A stretch of 64,000 nt of DNA, from positions 186,001 to 250,000 of the forward strand of contig NZ_JACHIP010000007.1 in NCBI RefSeq assembly GCF_014203275.1, written 5' to 3'. The DNA is from Granulicella aggregans (GTDB lineage: Bacteria > Acidobacteriota > Terriglobia > Terriglobales > Acidobacteriaceae). Of the stretch, positions 18,197 through 27,600 are shown one piece after another (position 1 is the stretch's first letter; every line of letters begins with the position of its first letter). The notes beneath the pieces are model-generated. The model worked only from the letters and a program-made list of their open reading frames with translations, did not search any database and was not told the origin of the DNA. The position numbers and the translations under genes are program-made.

Positions 18197-19147
18197 TCAC
18201 GCAGGTTTTTTGCTGCCTGCGAAAGCCTGAAACGTATTGCGAAGTTTCCGCCGCGTTTCTAACGAAAAGAATGCAAATCCGAGGAAAGTAGTCATGCAGG
18301 TGAGAGATGGCTTTCCTTGCCAAATGCCTCGAAGCACCATGCGCAGACGTTTCCACTTGTCGGTCGATTTCACTGCAGACGGAGTGCAAAACACCGAAAG
18401 GTAGAAGCTGAAGGCCGAGGGGGTGAACAGCTCACGATTGCGATGAGCATAATCCCAGTGGAAGTCGAAGTTTCCTCCAGCACCCTCCCGGTTCGTTATC
18501 TGCTCGTTGTGATAAATGGAGAGTGGACCAGGCACGACTGTGAAGGGACGGTCGCAACGTTTTGACACTCGCATCAGCCAGTCATAATCTTCGTGTGGTG
18601 TCAGCCCTGCCTTCAACGGAAATTCTTGAAGAAGCCGAGTCGAGACGAAGTACGTTGACGTTTGAACAAGCCCTTGCACTCGAAGAGGCCCTTTGCGGCA
18701 GAACAGATATTCCGACATATCTTCTCCCGGGTCCGGGTCGCGAAGAGGAAGTATCCGTTCAAAGGCCGGACCGCTGTCGATGAACTGAGCGGCCAAAAGT
18801 ATCCGGTCACCGCCAAGCTCCCGTGCAACCCTTACTTGCTCCTCCAGTTTGTTGGGAAGCCACTCGTCATCGTCATCTAAGAATGTAGACCAGGTGCCGC
18901 GCGCCTGGGAACCTCCGATATTACGTGCCTGCGCTGGACCCTGGCTTTGCGGATTCATGGTTACCTTAAGCCGCGGATCCGTGATGGTACCCAGGCTCTT
19001 TTCAGAAGCGTCGTCTTTCCCATCGATGATCACAAGGATCTCAAAATCCTGCATCGTTTGTTGCAGCACACTGTTTACCGCCCTGAGCACGAGTTCAGGG
19101 CGTCGCAACGTTGGGATGATCACGCTAACCAGTGGATCTGGATTCAC
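18197..19147 (-). CDS. Family 2 glycosyltransferase
   Basis: 316 residues with a GT-A fold: PLVSVIIPTLRRPELVLRAV at the N-terminus, LVIIDGKDDAS for nucleotide-sugar binding, ARNIGGSQARGTW and a DDDDEWLPNKLEEQ segment carrying the metal-binding DxD. It should add a sugar to a lipid-linked EPS repeat unit at the cytoplasmic face of the membrane; donor and linkage are unknown. The start is GTG, and GTGA overlaps the stop of the upstream GT2 gene, so the two are translationally coupled. The two enzymes are clearly related in sequence and C-terminal layout (FFSLETRRKLRNTFQAF here, FPYGRFGLRTRLQNFM there), suggesting an old duplication. Confidence 0.9.
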   Translation of the reverse strand: MNPDPLVSVIIPTLRRPELVLRAVNSVLQQTMQDFEILVIIDGKDDASEKSLGTITDPRLKVTMNPQSQGPAQARNIGGSQARGTWSTFLDDDDEWLPNKLEEQVRVARELGGDRILLAAQFIDSGPAFERILPLRDPDPGEDMSEYLFCRKGPLRVQGLVQTSTYFVSTRLLQEFPLKAGLTPHEDYDWLMRVSKRCDRPFTVVPGPLSIYHNEQITNREGAGGNFDFHWDYAHRNRELFTPSAFSFYLSVFCTPSAVKSTDKWKRLRMVLRGIWQGKPSLTCMTTFLGFAFFSLETRRKLRNTFQAFAGSKKPA

Positions 19148-20121
19148 TTTGCCCTTCCTTCAGCAGGCCGTCGCAAATTCATGAAGTTCTGTAAGCGCGT
19201 GCGCAATCCAAAGCGTCCGTACGGGAATACGAACCAGCCAGCAAAGAGCAGCCATATGCCCTTCAACGATGGCCTGCCGAACTTGAACGCAGCTCGGGCG
19301 ACCTCAAAAAAAACGCCAAGCGGCTCATTCTGAGCCTTCGCTGTAGGGCCGCAAACAAACGCGATAAAGAAGAACAGCGCGCGAGGCGTGAACAATCCCT
19401 TGCCCAGGGACCAATTCAGCGTGTCGCGCCAGTCGGTGACACTCGTGATTCGCCCCTTCGTCATTTCATTGTGGAAGATTGCGAGCGGCTCCCATACCGT
19501 GAAGATGGGCAGCTTCAATCGCGGCACTGCTCGTAACAGCCAGTCAGTCTCCTGGTTGCGCGGCAGCCCCTTTGTAAATGGCACTTCAAGAAAGGCGGAA
19601 CGTGGAGCGAGCCAGGTCGAGGTTTGAACAAAACCTCTTCGAAATCCCAGCCAGGAGGTGTTCATGAAGAGGTACTCACTGATCTGGGTTTGTTCTGGGT
19701 CGGTTGGAGGAGGTGAGCCCGGTTGGATGAGTGTCGCATTGGGGCGTTGGTCAAAGTATCGAGTGACAACCAGTGATGGCTTTGGGTTCGCAAGAGCTAA
19801 TTCCATCTGCTTCTCAAGCTTCGTCGGCATCCATTCATCATCGTCATCGAGAAGTGCCACCCACTCGCCTGTTGCACGGTTGATCCCCTGGTTTCGCGCT
19901 TCCGCACCTCCCACCGAGGAAGGCATCTGGGCGAAACGAACACGCGAGTTCGGAGCAGCTTCAAGCGCCGCAATGGTTGCAGGATCGGGACCGTCAATGA
20001 TCACCACCACTTCAAGGTCCTGATAGGTTTGCGCGAGTACGGAGTCGATCGCGCGCAACGCCATCGCTGGCCGATTTCTCGTCGGGATTACAACAGAAAC
20101 TGTGGGCATGGTCTTGTCCAT
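19144..20121 (-). CDS. Family 2 glycosyltransferase, paralogue of the next gene
   Basis: GT-A fold enzyme: MPTVSVVIPTRNRPAMALRA, LEVVVIIDGPDPATI, ARNQGINRATGEWVALLDDDDEWMP with the DxD region, and a later NQETDWLLRAVPRLKLP. Predicted role is transfer of a sugar to the growing EPS repeat unit. I place the start at ATG 20121 (MDKTMPTVS); the ATG at 20109 is equally plausible, and a TTG further up adds 12 residues unlike the family. None has a strong ribosome site. The stop overlaps the GTG of the following GT2 gene. Substrate not predictable. Confidence 0.88.
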   Translation of the reverse strand: MDKTMPTVSVVIPTRNRPAMALRAIDSVLAQTYQDLEVVVIIDGPDPATIAALEAAPNSRVRFAQMPSSVGGAEARNQGINRATGEWVALLDDDDEWMPTKLEKQMELALANPKPSLVVTRYFDQRPNATLIQPGSPPPTDPEQTQISEYLFMNTSWLGFRRGFVQTSTWLAPRSAFLEVPFTKGLPRNQETDWLLRAVPRLKLPIFTVWEPLAIFHNEMTKGRITSVTDWRDTLNWSLGKGLFTPRALFFFIAFVCGPTAKAQNEPLGVFFEVARAAFKFGRPSLKGIWLLFAGWFVFPYGRFGLRTRLQNFMNLRRPAEGRAK

Positions 20122-20290
20122 TATCTGAGACTGAGTTTTCTTACCATTAACGCACAAGTTGATGAACCGCGAACAACTCTCTGGTGTTGGTTCAGTGAGA
20201 CTTGCGATTTCAGCGGTGAGTTCCTACAAACAATCCGAGGGGCGGTCGGTCTTCGAGCTTCGTTCGGAGGCAGCGGTATCCGAGACCTTG

Positions 20291-21397
20291 TCACCGACCC
20301 GCTATGACATCGCGATAGATCTGCTCGAGCTGTGTGGTGCGATGCTTCAGATCAAAGCAGTCAATGACAAACTTGCGTCCCGCCACACCCGCCTGATCGC
20401 GAGAGCGTGGATTCTGGAGATACTCGAGAATGCATCTGGCCAAATCCTGTGCATCTTTCGGTTCCGCAAGAAGTCCCGAGACACCGTTCCGAATGGCCTC
20501 TGGAATTCCTCCATGATTGGTGGACACAACGGGCAGTTCGGTCGCCTGAGCTTCAAGAAAAACCATGCCTAATCCTTCACTATCGCCATCCTCCGCCTCT
20601 ATGCTGGGAGCACAGAATATGGCCGCTTCGGACATGGCCACGCGAATCTCGGCCGGATTTCGGCGCCCCGCAAAAGTTGCCTCCACCCCTAACGCGGTAG
20701 ATTCGCGCTCTAACGCTTCTCTTTGCGGACCATCACCGATAATCAATAGCGTTGCATCCGGTACGGCGCGTCGCACCTCGGCCATCGCTCGAATGAGATA
20801 GATACACCCTTTCTTTTCAGCCAATCGGCCCACAAACAACACAGTTGGAGGCGATTCCGAGGAAGGCTGTTCACGACTCGGGAAGGCGTCAAGATCAATG
20901 CCGATATACTGCACCATCAGTTTTTCAGCCGGAAACCCGGCTTTTAGCGCTGCCCTCTTGATGTACTCGGAAACACACAGAAATCTTGAGGCTTGCTGCC
21001 ATAGGCCGGAGAAGGTTGGACCGTAGTCCAGATGTTTTGTAACGTCATAGCCATGCAGCGTGACTAGAAGCGGTATCTTTAGATTCTTAGCGATCGTACT
21101 GGCGCGAAGCCCGTCGAAAGCAAAGTGAGCGTGGATGAGTGAGGGGCGATGACGACGCAGGCGCTCGTGAAATCCAGGAGCAAAACCTAACTTGTCATAC
21201 GCCGCAATTCTTGCCTGACAGAAGCCGGTCGTGAACTCACAGAGTGTTTCCACAGCTCCATGCAGAGGAAGTCCACCTTCCACGCGGCGCATGCCGGTGT
21301 AGACAGTACGAAAGCCATGAACTGCCTCTGCCTGGGCTCGAATAAAAGTCTCTGAGAACGACAGGAGATCGCTCCGAAAAATGAGCGCTCCAGGCAT
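20291..21397 (-). CDS. Family 4 glycosyltransferase (GT-B)
   Basis: A retaining GT-B glycosyltransferase. The N-terminal acceptor domain has SFSETFIRAQAEAV and HAHFAFDGLRASTIAKNL; the C-terminal donor domain has PTVLFVGRLAEKKGCIYLIRA, LLIIGDGPQREAL and the Glu-rich signature PSIEAEDGDSEGLGMVFLEA. It is expected at the cytoplasmic membrane face, adding hexose or similar to the EPS precursor. I use ATG 21397 (MPGALIFRSDLL); a GTG at 21490 would add 31 residues and cannot be excluded. It ends about 170 bases before the first GT2 gene on the same strand, probably the same transcription unit. Confidence 0.9.
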   Translation of the reverse strand: MPGALIFRSDLLSFSETFIRAQAEAVHGFRTVYTGMRRVEGGLPLHGAVETLCEFTTGFCQARIAAYDKLGFAPGFHERLRRHRPSLIHAHFAFDGLRASTIAKNLKIPLLVTLHGYDVTKHLDYGPTFSGLWQQASRFLCVSEYIKRAALKAGFPAEKLMVQYIGIDLDAFPSREQPSSESPPTVLFVGRLAEKKGCIYLIRAMAEVRRAVPDATLLIIGDGPQREALERESTALGVEATFAGRRNPAEIRVAMSEAAIFCAPSIEAEDGDSEGLGMVFLEAQATELPVVSTNHGGIPEAIRNGVSGLLAEPKDAQDLARCILEYLQNPRSRDQAGVAGRKFVIDCFDLKHRTTQLEQIYRDVIAGR

Positions 21398-21668
21398 GTC
21401 ATTCCGAGGGCTGCTGTCCTTCAAAAGCCTCTTGACCTCCGCACCTAGCCTAGAAACGACAATAGCAGCAAAACCGTACACATGCGCCACGGTTCTTCCA
21501 TGGGAGCAGGAGATCCATTTTGTGATAAAATTTCGTCTTCAGAAACTAAAATGATTGCCAGAATCTAAAAGCGGGTCAGCTCACTCTCGCAATTGGCGGC
21601 ATCAGCGATAGCTCGCGTTACCTTCGTGGGTATCGAGGTCGACTTATTTACGACCTCTCGCCCAGAGA

Positions 21669-23672
21669 CTATCGCTGCTGGTCCCGCTCGCCCGCGGTGG
21701 GAGTCTTACTGGCGATATACAAGACCTCCTGATACAACACCGAATCGATGAACGTAGCATTCGTCGCCGTCCAATCCGGATTGAAGTGCGCCATATCCCG
21801 GTACAAAGGTTGACCTGCTTTAGTCGTGACTTCGCAGGTGTCATCGGAGCAGACAGCAGCAAAAGGGTCGACCACACGCGCACCCTGGCGCTTCGCCCAA
21901 TCAACAAGTTCGTTTCTCAGTTGGAGCTGCTCGGAAGCAACTTTTGCAGTGATACCTGTTGAAGATGAATCGGGGGAAAGGTGGAGACGGATTGCGTGGC
22001 CGCCGGGAACGAAATCTACTGAACGAGGGTTATCAAGTAAAAGAATGACCTTTTTGCCAGACTGCTGGAGTGTCGTTATATCCTGTCCCAGCTGCTCCAA
22101 AGCGGCTATTCTTCCTCGTTTTGAGCTTAATGGTTCTTTGGCTTCTGCCTCAGTCACGTAGAAGTCGTCAGAAAAAAAGTCTACATTCCAAGCTCCGCCA
22201 ATGACTACAGTCTCATAGGGTCCCGTCTCCGCCACCTTGTAGGCTTGCTCTATGAAATCCTCGCATTTGTTCCATCGAAGATCTTCTGTCCGGACACCGC
22301 GGATAGGGATGCAGCCGCCACCGACTTCCATCACGGCTCCCGGTGCAGTTGGGTGGGACGCAATTACTTGAGCGATTCGACTGGCGTATTGTGCGACGTG
22401 AGAGTCGCCCACGAAGAGCACTTTATTGCTTCTGTCTCTACCTAGCGTGTACTCGCCTATCGTGCCCTTATCTTTTGCGTCATCACCTTTCAGGAAACTC
22501 CACTCGGTTTTTGTTGGCGTATCAACCCAGGTGATACGGGGAGATATACGTGTTTTGCTGATGGCAAATCCTGATAGAAATATTATGCCCATGACGGCGA
22601 AAAGAGCTGGCACTGTCGTCAGTCGGCGATCGGATCTAAAAGGTATTTCGACGAAGCGAACCGTCATAGAAGCGAGGCACACAGCCAAGATAATGCATGC
22701 GGCTCCCAGCCTATATGAGATGCGGCCGAAGATGATGTGAGCGAAGCTTATCAAAGGCCAGTGAAGCAAATAAAGAGAGTAACTGATCGTCCCGATCCAC
22801 ACGAGGGGCCGGACCGAAAGCAGCCTTGAGTTCACCCATGATTCTGATCCACTCGCTATCACAGCGCAGGCTCCCAGAGTGGGCAAAAGCGCCCACGTCC
22901 CTGGAAAAGGACTCTTTGGGCCGATACTGAATAAGGCGACGAGAATCATCGCGAGCCCAATCAGCGAGAGAAGGTGTCTCGATTCCGCTTCCGTGTTACG
23001 GCGAGATTTCTCGTAAGCCGCCAGGGAAGCGCCTAACATCAGCTCCCATGACCTGCATAATGGAGAGTAATACGCTGTGGTCGGATTGCTGTATGAGCTA
23101 TACAGGCTGACCATGAACGATATCCCGCCGATGATACCTATCAGCCATGCGGGCCTGATGCGCATTCGATGCCCGAAGTAAAGCAAGAGCGGCCACAGGA
23201 GATAGAATTGCTCTTCAATCGCAAGGCTCCATAAATGAAGAGTCGGCTTGAATTCCGATGAAACATCAAAGTACGAAGCCTCATTCCACAAGAGAAGGTT
23301 TTCGGCGAAGGAAGTCGAGGCCGTAACATGTGTTCCGAGTGCTTGAAACTCGGGCTTGAAAAGGATTAGCCAACCAATTCCAAGTGTGAGGCAAAGTATG
23401 ACAATCAAAGCCGGGAAGATTCGCCTGGCCCGTTTTTGATAAAAATCCAGAAATGAGAATTGTTCACGAACCAAACCCTGAATAATGATTCCTGAGATGA
23501 GATAACCAGAAATCACAAAGAAAATGTCGACCCCTATGAATCCACCACGAAGCAGTCTGGAGAAGGCATGGGTGATTACTACAAGCAATACAGCAATCCC
23601 TCTGAGCCCGTCGATATCAGCTCTATAGAAACCTTTGTGAAGTGATCTACTGATGTTTGAATAACCGGGCAC
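21669..23672 (-). CDS. Acyltransferase-3 (OafA-like) membrane protein with C-terminal SGNH domain
   Basis: 667 residues. The first part (about 10-370) is the ten-helix acyltransferase-3 domain with YRADIDGLRGIAVLLVVITH, FFVISGYLISG, FYQKRARRIFPAL and HLWSLAIEEQFYLLWP. The C-terminal part is an SGNH-like periplasmic domain opening with VLFVGDSHVAQYASR (Ser block) and with a closing block DMAHFNPDWT. In OafA-type proteins the membrane domain passes an acyl group, usually acetyl, across the membrane and the SGNH domain places it on a sugar hydroxyl. The start is GTG with AAGGAG seven bases upstream. A second protein of the same architecture is encoded at 45294-47360. Very likely an EPS O-acyltransferase. 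Confidence 0.92.
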   Translation of the reverse strand: MPGYSNISRSLHKGFYRADIDGLRGIAVLLVVITHAFSRLLRGGFIGVDIFFVISGYLISGIIIQGLVREQFSFLDFYQKRARRIFPALIVILCLTLGIGWLILFKPEFQALGTHVTASTSFAENLLLWNEASYFDVSSEFKPTLHLWSLAIEEQFYLLWPLLLYFGHRMRIRPAWLIGIIGGISFMVSLYSSYSNPTTAYYSPLCRSWELMLGASLAAYEKSRRNTEAESRHLLSLIGLAMILVALFSIGPKSPFPGTWALLPTLGACAVIASGSESWVNSRLLSVRPLVWIGTISYSLYLLHWPLISFAHIIFGRISYRLGAACIILAVCLASMTVRFVEIPFRSDRRLTTVPALFAVMGIIFLSGFAISKTRISPRITWVDTPTKTEWSFLKGDDAKDKGTIGEYTLGRDRSNKVLFVGDSHVAQYASRIAQVIASHPTAPGAVMEVGGGCIPIRGVRTEDLRWNKCEDFIEQAYKVAETGPYETVVIGGAWNVDFFSDDFYVTEAEAKEPLSSKRGRIAALEQLGQDITTLQQSGKKVILLLDNPRSVDFVPGGHAIRLHLSPDSSSTGITAKVASEQLQLRNELVDWAKRQGARVVDPFAAVCSDDTCEVTTKAGQPLYRDMAHFNPDWTATNATFIDSVLYQEVLYIASKTPTAGERDQQR

Positions 23673-24607
23673 TCAGAAGCTCCTTCATCGTATCTCGACG
23701 TTTCGTGTGAAGGCCAGTCTCAACTTTTCGACTAGCCCTCCTCGAGAACAAACTCGAAGGGATCCTAAGCCGGCCCGGGACGATCAATCGTCAATCTTTT
23801 ATTCCTCGACGATATATGCGATTAAAGTTGCTTCAAAGCCCACTGACCGCTATAGCCTAATCATGAGTGCACACTATGGAGACACCCGAAGCCACCTGTC
23901 CGGTTACCTCAGAGAGCGAAGTCATCTGATTTTTCGTTACAGGCCGGTTTTGCAAAGTAGCGTTGATCCCTGTGATGGCGATTGATCTGCGCCTGCACTC
24001 AGCCCGTGTGGGTCGAATTGATCCCGTTTAAAGGAACTAAGCTGCTTATCCGGCGCTCCGATCTACAAAGTCGTTCACCGCAGTCGGCACGCGTCCGCGC
24101 AGGAGATGCTCATTACCTGAGAGTTACTTCCGAGACCAGCAAGCATGTGGCCCTGGCCTACGAGGTGAAGCCGTCTTTCAAGAGCACGACGCCTTCAGCA
24201 CCTCTCTCAATCAAGCGTGGACTTCCCGCCACGCTTGAGTCGTTGGTTCCCATCTTCCACGGTTCGAAGCCCTTGCGCCTCGCCGGAGTTCATGTAACCG
24301 GACCTGGCCCTCCTAGCCTGAATTGTGAGCCCTGATACGCCTTGTTTCGAGGCCGCGTCTTCCGAGCCCAGGCCCCCGAACCTGATTCAGCGCAGCGAGG
24401 ATCTGTTGATCTGCGCCACTGTGCTTACTTTGCCTCATCCTCTTTCTCCCTCAAATCCTACTTCCGTAATGTGCCCGTTACGTGCTGACCCGTTCGTGGA
24501 GTATGCCGCGACAGTCGGGGGATTACCGGCGTCGTAAGAGCGAGGTCTAATGTCCATGAAAGTCCCAGTGGTTAATAGGCAACGGACCACATCATCCAGA
24601 GGGCTCA
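23673..24607. other. Long intergenic region between acyltransferase and DUF1800 genes
   Basis: About 935 bases between divergent genes. It must hold the promoter of the DUF1800/DUF1501 pair and that of the acyltransferase cluster, but I cannot point to clear boxes. Its only protein-like content is the stretch at 23982-24335, described separately. The remainder shows short frames without family resemblance. Confidence 0.5.
23982..24335 (+). pseudogene. Possible relic of DNA polymerase IV (little-finger domain)
   Basis: The frame reads a stretch containing VALAYEVKPSFKSTTPSAPL and, about 20 residues later, SKPLRLAGVHVTGPGPP. Spacing and pattern resemble the C-terminal little-finger domain of Y-family polymerase IV (a TVTLKVKxxDFxxxTRSxxL strand, then PVRLLGVxxSGL). 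The palm, thumb and catalytic acidic residues are absent, no good start or ribosome site precedes it, and upstream codons look degenerate. It would be a gene fragment left by a rearrangement. The match is by eye and weak; it could be chance. Confidence 0.3.
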
Positions 24608-27600
24608 ATGCATTTCTTTACTCGTTTCACTCGAACTTTTATTTCTTCATTTGGAATCGTTATAGTGGGCCTCGGCTGCGGCAGCGGAACCATTTCAAAT
24701 GCGGCAGTTCCTAACAGTAGCGGCACCGGCACCGCCCCTGCGGCGAGTGTAAAGGTGGCTGGGACGACTTCCGTAAGGCTGGGCGCGACGGTACAGCTGT
24801 CAGCTTCCGTCACCAATAGCGCCGGCACCGCCGTCACCTGGCAAGTGAACGGGACCACCGGCGGGACGGCTGCGACCGGAACCATCTCTGCAACGGGACT
24901 GTACAGAGCGCCGCAGACGATGCTGCCTACAGGGAGTGTCACCATCTCCGCCGCCCTGAACGGAGCGAGTGGGGTGAGCAGCTCGCTCACTGAGTCCTTA
25001 ATAAATCCTGTGCCCGTGCTGAACAGCGCGACCGCTACCCAGATCAGCAACACCACAAACTATATTGTCAATGTAACCGGCGGTAACTTCTTGCCGAACT
25101 CAGTGATTACAGCGAATGCGGTTCCGCAAGCGACGACCTTTTTCTCTACCAGCTCTCTTCGGGCAACAATCGCCGCTCCACTGGGCGGGGGAACGGTGAC
25201 CATCGCGGTCGTCAACCCCGATCCTGGGACCAGCACCTCCGGCACAGCTCAGATCACCACAGCAGGGGCTAGCATAAAGGTGGCTGGGGCGACCTCCGTA
25301 AGGCTCGGCGCGACGGTACAGCTATCAGCTTCCGTCACTAATAGCGCCAGCACCGCCGTGACCTGGCAAGTGAACGGGACCACCGGTGGAAGCGCTGCGA
25401 CCGGAACCATCTCCTCAACGGGACTGTACAGAGCGCCGATGACGATGCTGCCTACAGGGAGTGTCACCATCTCCGCCGCTCTGACGGGAGCGACTGGGGT
25501 AAGCAGCTCGCTCACCGAGTCCTTAATGAATCCTGTGCCCGTGCTGAACAGCGCGACCGCCACCCAGATCAGCAACACCACAAGCTACGTTGTGAATGTA
25601 ACTGGCAGTAACTTCGTTCCAACCGCTGTGATCACAGCGAATTCGGTTCCTCAGGCGACGACCTTCTTTTCCGTGGGTGCACTCCGAGCAACGGTGGCCG
25701 CCCCACAGGGCGGGGGAACGATGACCATAGCGGTCGTCAACCCCGATCCTGGGACCAGCACCTCCGGAACCGCTCAAATCACCACGGCAAGTGCAAGTGT
25801 AAGTGTATCTGGGACGACTTCCGTAAGGCTGGGCGCGACGGTACAGCTGTCAGCTTCCGTCACCAATAGCGCCGGCACCGCCGTCACCTGGCAAGTGAAC
25901 GGGACCACCGGCGGGACGGCTGCGACCGGAACCATCTCTGCAACGGGACTGTACAGAGCGCCGCAGACGATGCTGCCTACAGGGAGTGTCACCATCTCCG
26001 CCGCCCTGAACGGAGCGAGTGGGGTGAGCAGCTCGCTCACTGAGTCCTTAATAAATCCTGTGCCCGTGCTGAACAGCGCGACCGCTACCCAGATCAGCAA
26101 CACCACAAACTATATTGTCAATGTAACCGGCGGTAACTTCTTGCCGAACTCAGTGATTACAGCGAATGCGGTTCCGCAAGCGACGACCTTTTTCTCTACC
26201 AGCTCTCTTCGGGCAACAATCGCCGCTCCACTGGGCGGGGGAACGGTGACCATCGCGGTCGTCAACCCCGATCCTGGGACCAGCACCTCCGGCACAGCTC
26301 AGATCACCACACCAGGGGCTAGCATAAAGGTGGCTGGGGCGACCTCCGTAAGGCTCGGCGCGACGGTACAGCTATCAGCTTCCGTCACTAATAGCGCCAG
26401 CACCGCCGTGACCTGGCAAGTGAACGGGACCACCGGTGGACGCGCTGCGACCGGAACCATCTCCTCAACGGGACTGTACAGAGCGCCGATGACGATGCTG
26501 CCTACAGGGAGTGTCACCATCTCCGCCGCTCTGACGGGAGCGACTGGGGTAAGCAGCTCGCTCACCGAGTCCTTAATGAATCCTGTGCCCGTGCTGAACA
26601 GCGCGACCGCCACCCAGATCAGCAACACCACAAGCTACGTTGTGAATGTAACTGGCAGTAACTTCGTTCCAACCGCTGTGATCACAGCGAATTCGGTTCC
26701 TCAGGCGACGACCTTCTTTTCCGTGGGTGCACTCCGAGCAACGGTGGCCGCCCCACAGGGCGGGGGAACGATGACCATAGCGGTCGTCAACCCCGATCCT
26801 GGGACCAGCACCTCCGGAACCGCTCAAATCACCACGGCAAGTGCAAGTGTAAGTGTATCTGGGACGACTTCCGTAAGGCTGGGCGCGACGGTACAGTTGT
26901 CAGCTTCCGTCACCAATAGCGCCGGCACCGCCGTCACCTGGCAAGTGAACGGGATCACCGGTGGGACCGCTGCGACCGGAACGATCTCCGCCACGGGCCT
27001 GTACACATCGCCACAGACGATGCCGCCAACCGGAAGCGTCACTATCTCCGCCACACTGAACGGAGCGGGCGGGGTTAGCGGTTCCCACACCGAGTCCTTG
27101 CTGAATCCTGTGCCTGTCCTCAAGAGCGCGACCGCTACCCAGATCGGCTCTACCGCGAACTATGTTGTCGATGTGATCGGAAGCAGCTTCGTTTCAAACT
27201 CCGTCATTACGACAAACTGGCTCTCACAGACGACAGCGTTCGTCTCCGCAAATGAACTCCGAGCAACGGTCCCCGTCACGCCGGGCACGAGCACGCTAGC
27301 CGTATCGGTGATCACCCCAGATCCGGGAACCAGCGCCTCCACCTCGGTTCAGATCGCCGTTTCAAGTCCTCCTGCCACTTCAAATCCTTCTACCAGCTCA
27401 ACTCGCATTTTGGATCAGACGAGCTTCGGGCCGACAGACAACTCGATAGCGCATCTTCAGAAAATCGGCACCAGCGGGTATCTTGCAGAGCAATTTGCCG
27501 CTCCTACTACGTTACTTGCCGAATGCCCAGCCGCCGGACCTTACCAATGTGAGGATAGCGAATGGTGGCAGACCGCGATCACGGGGCAAGATCAGCTTCG

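Noticed and set aside
24325..24537. 70-codon frame before the DUF1800 gene
   Set aside because: Pro/Ser/Leu-rich without family character; the DUF1800 start has its own ribosome site.
24746..27370. Repeats considered as a CRISPR array or as an IS duplication
   Set aside because: Units are 525 bases, in frame and coding; no short direct repeats with unique spacers and no transposase.
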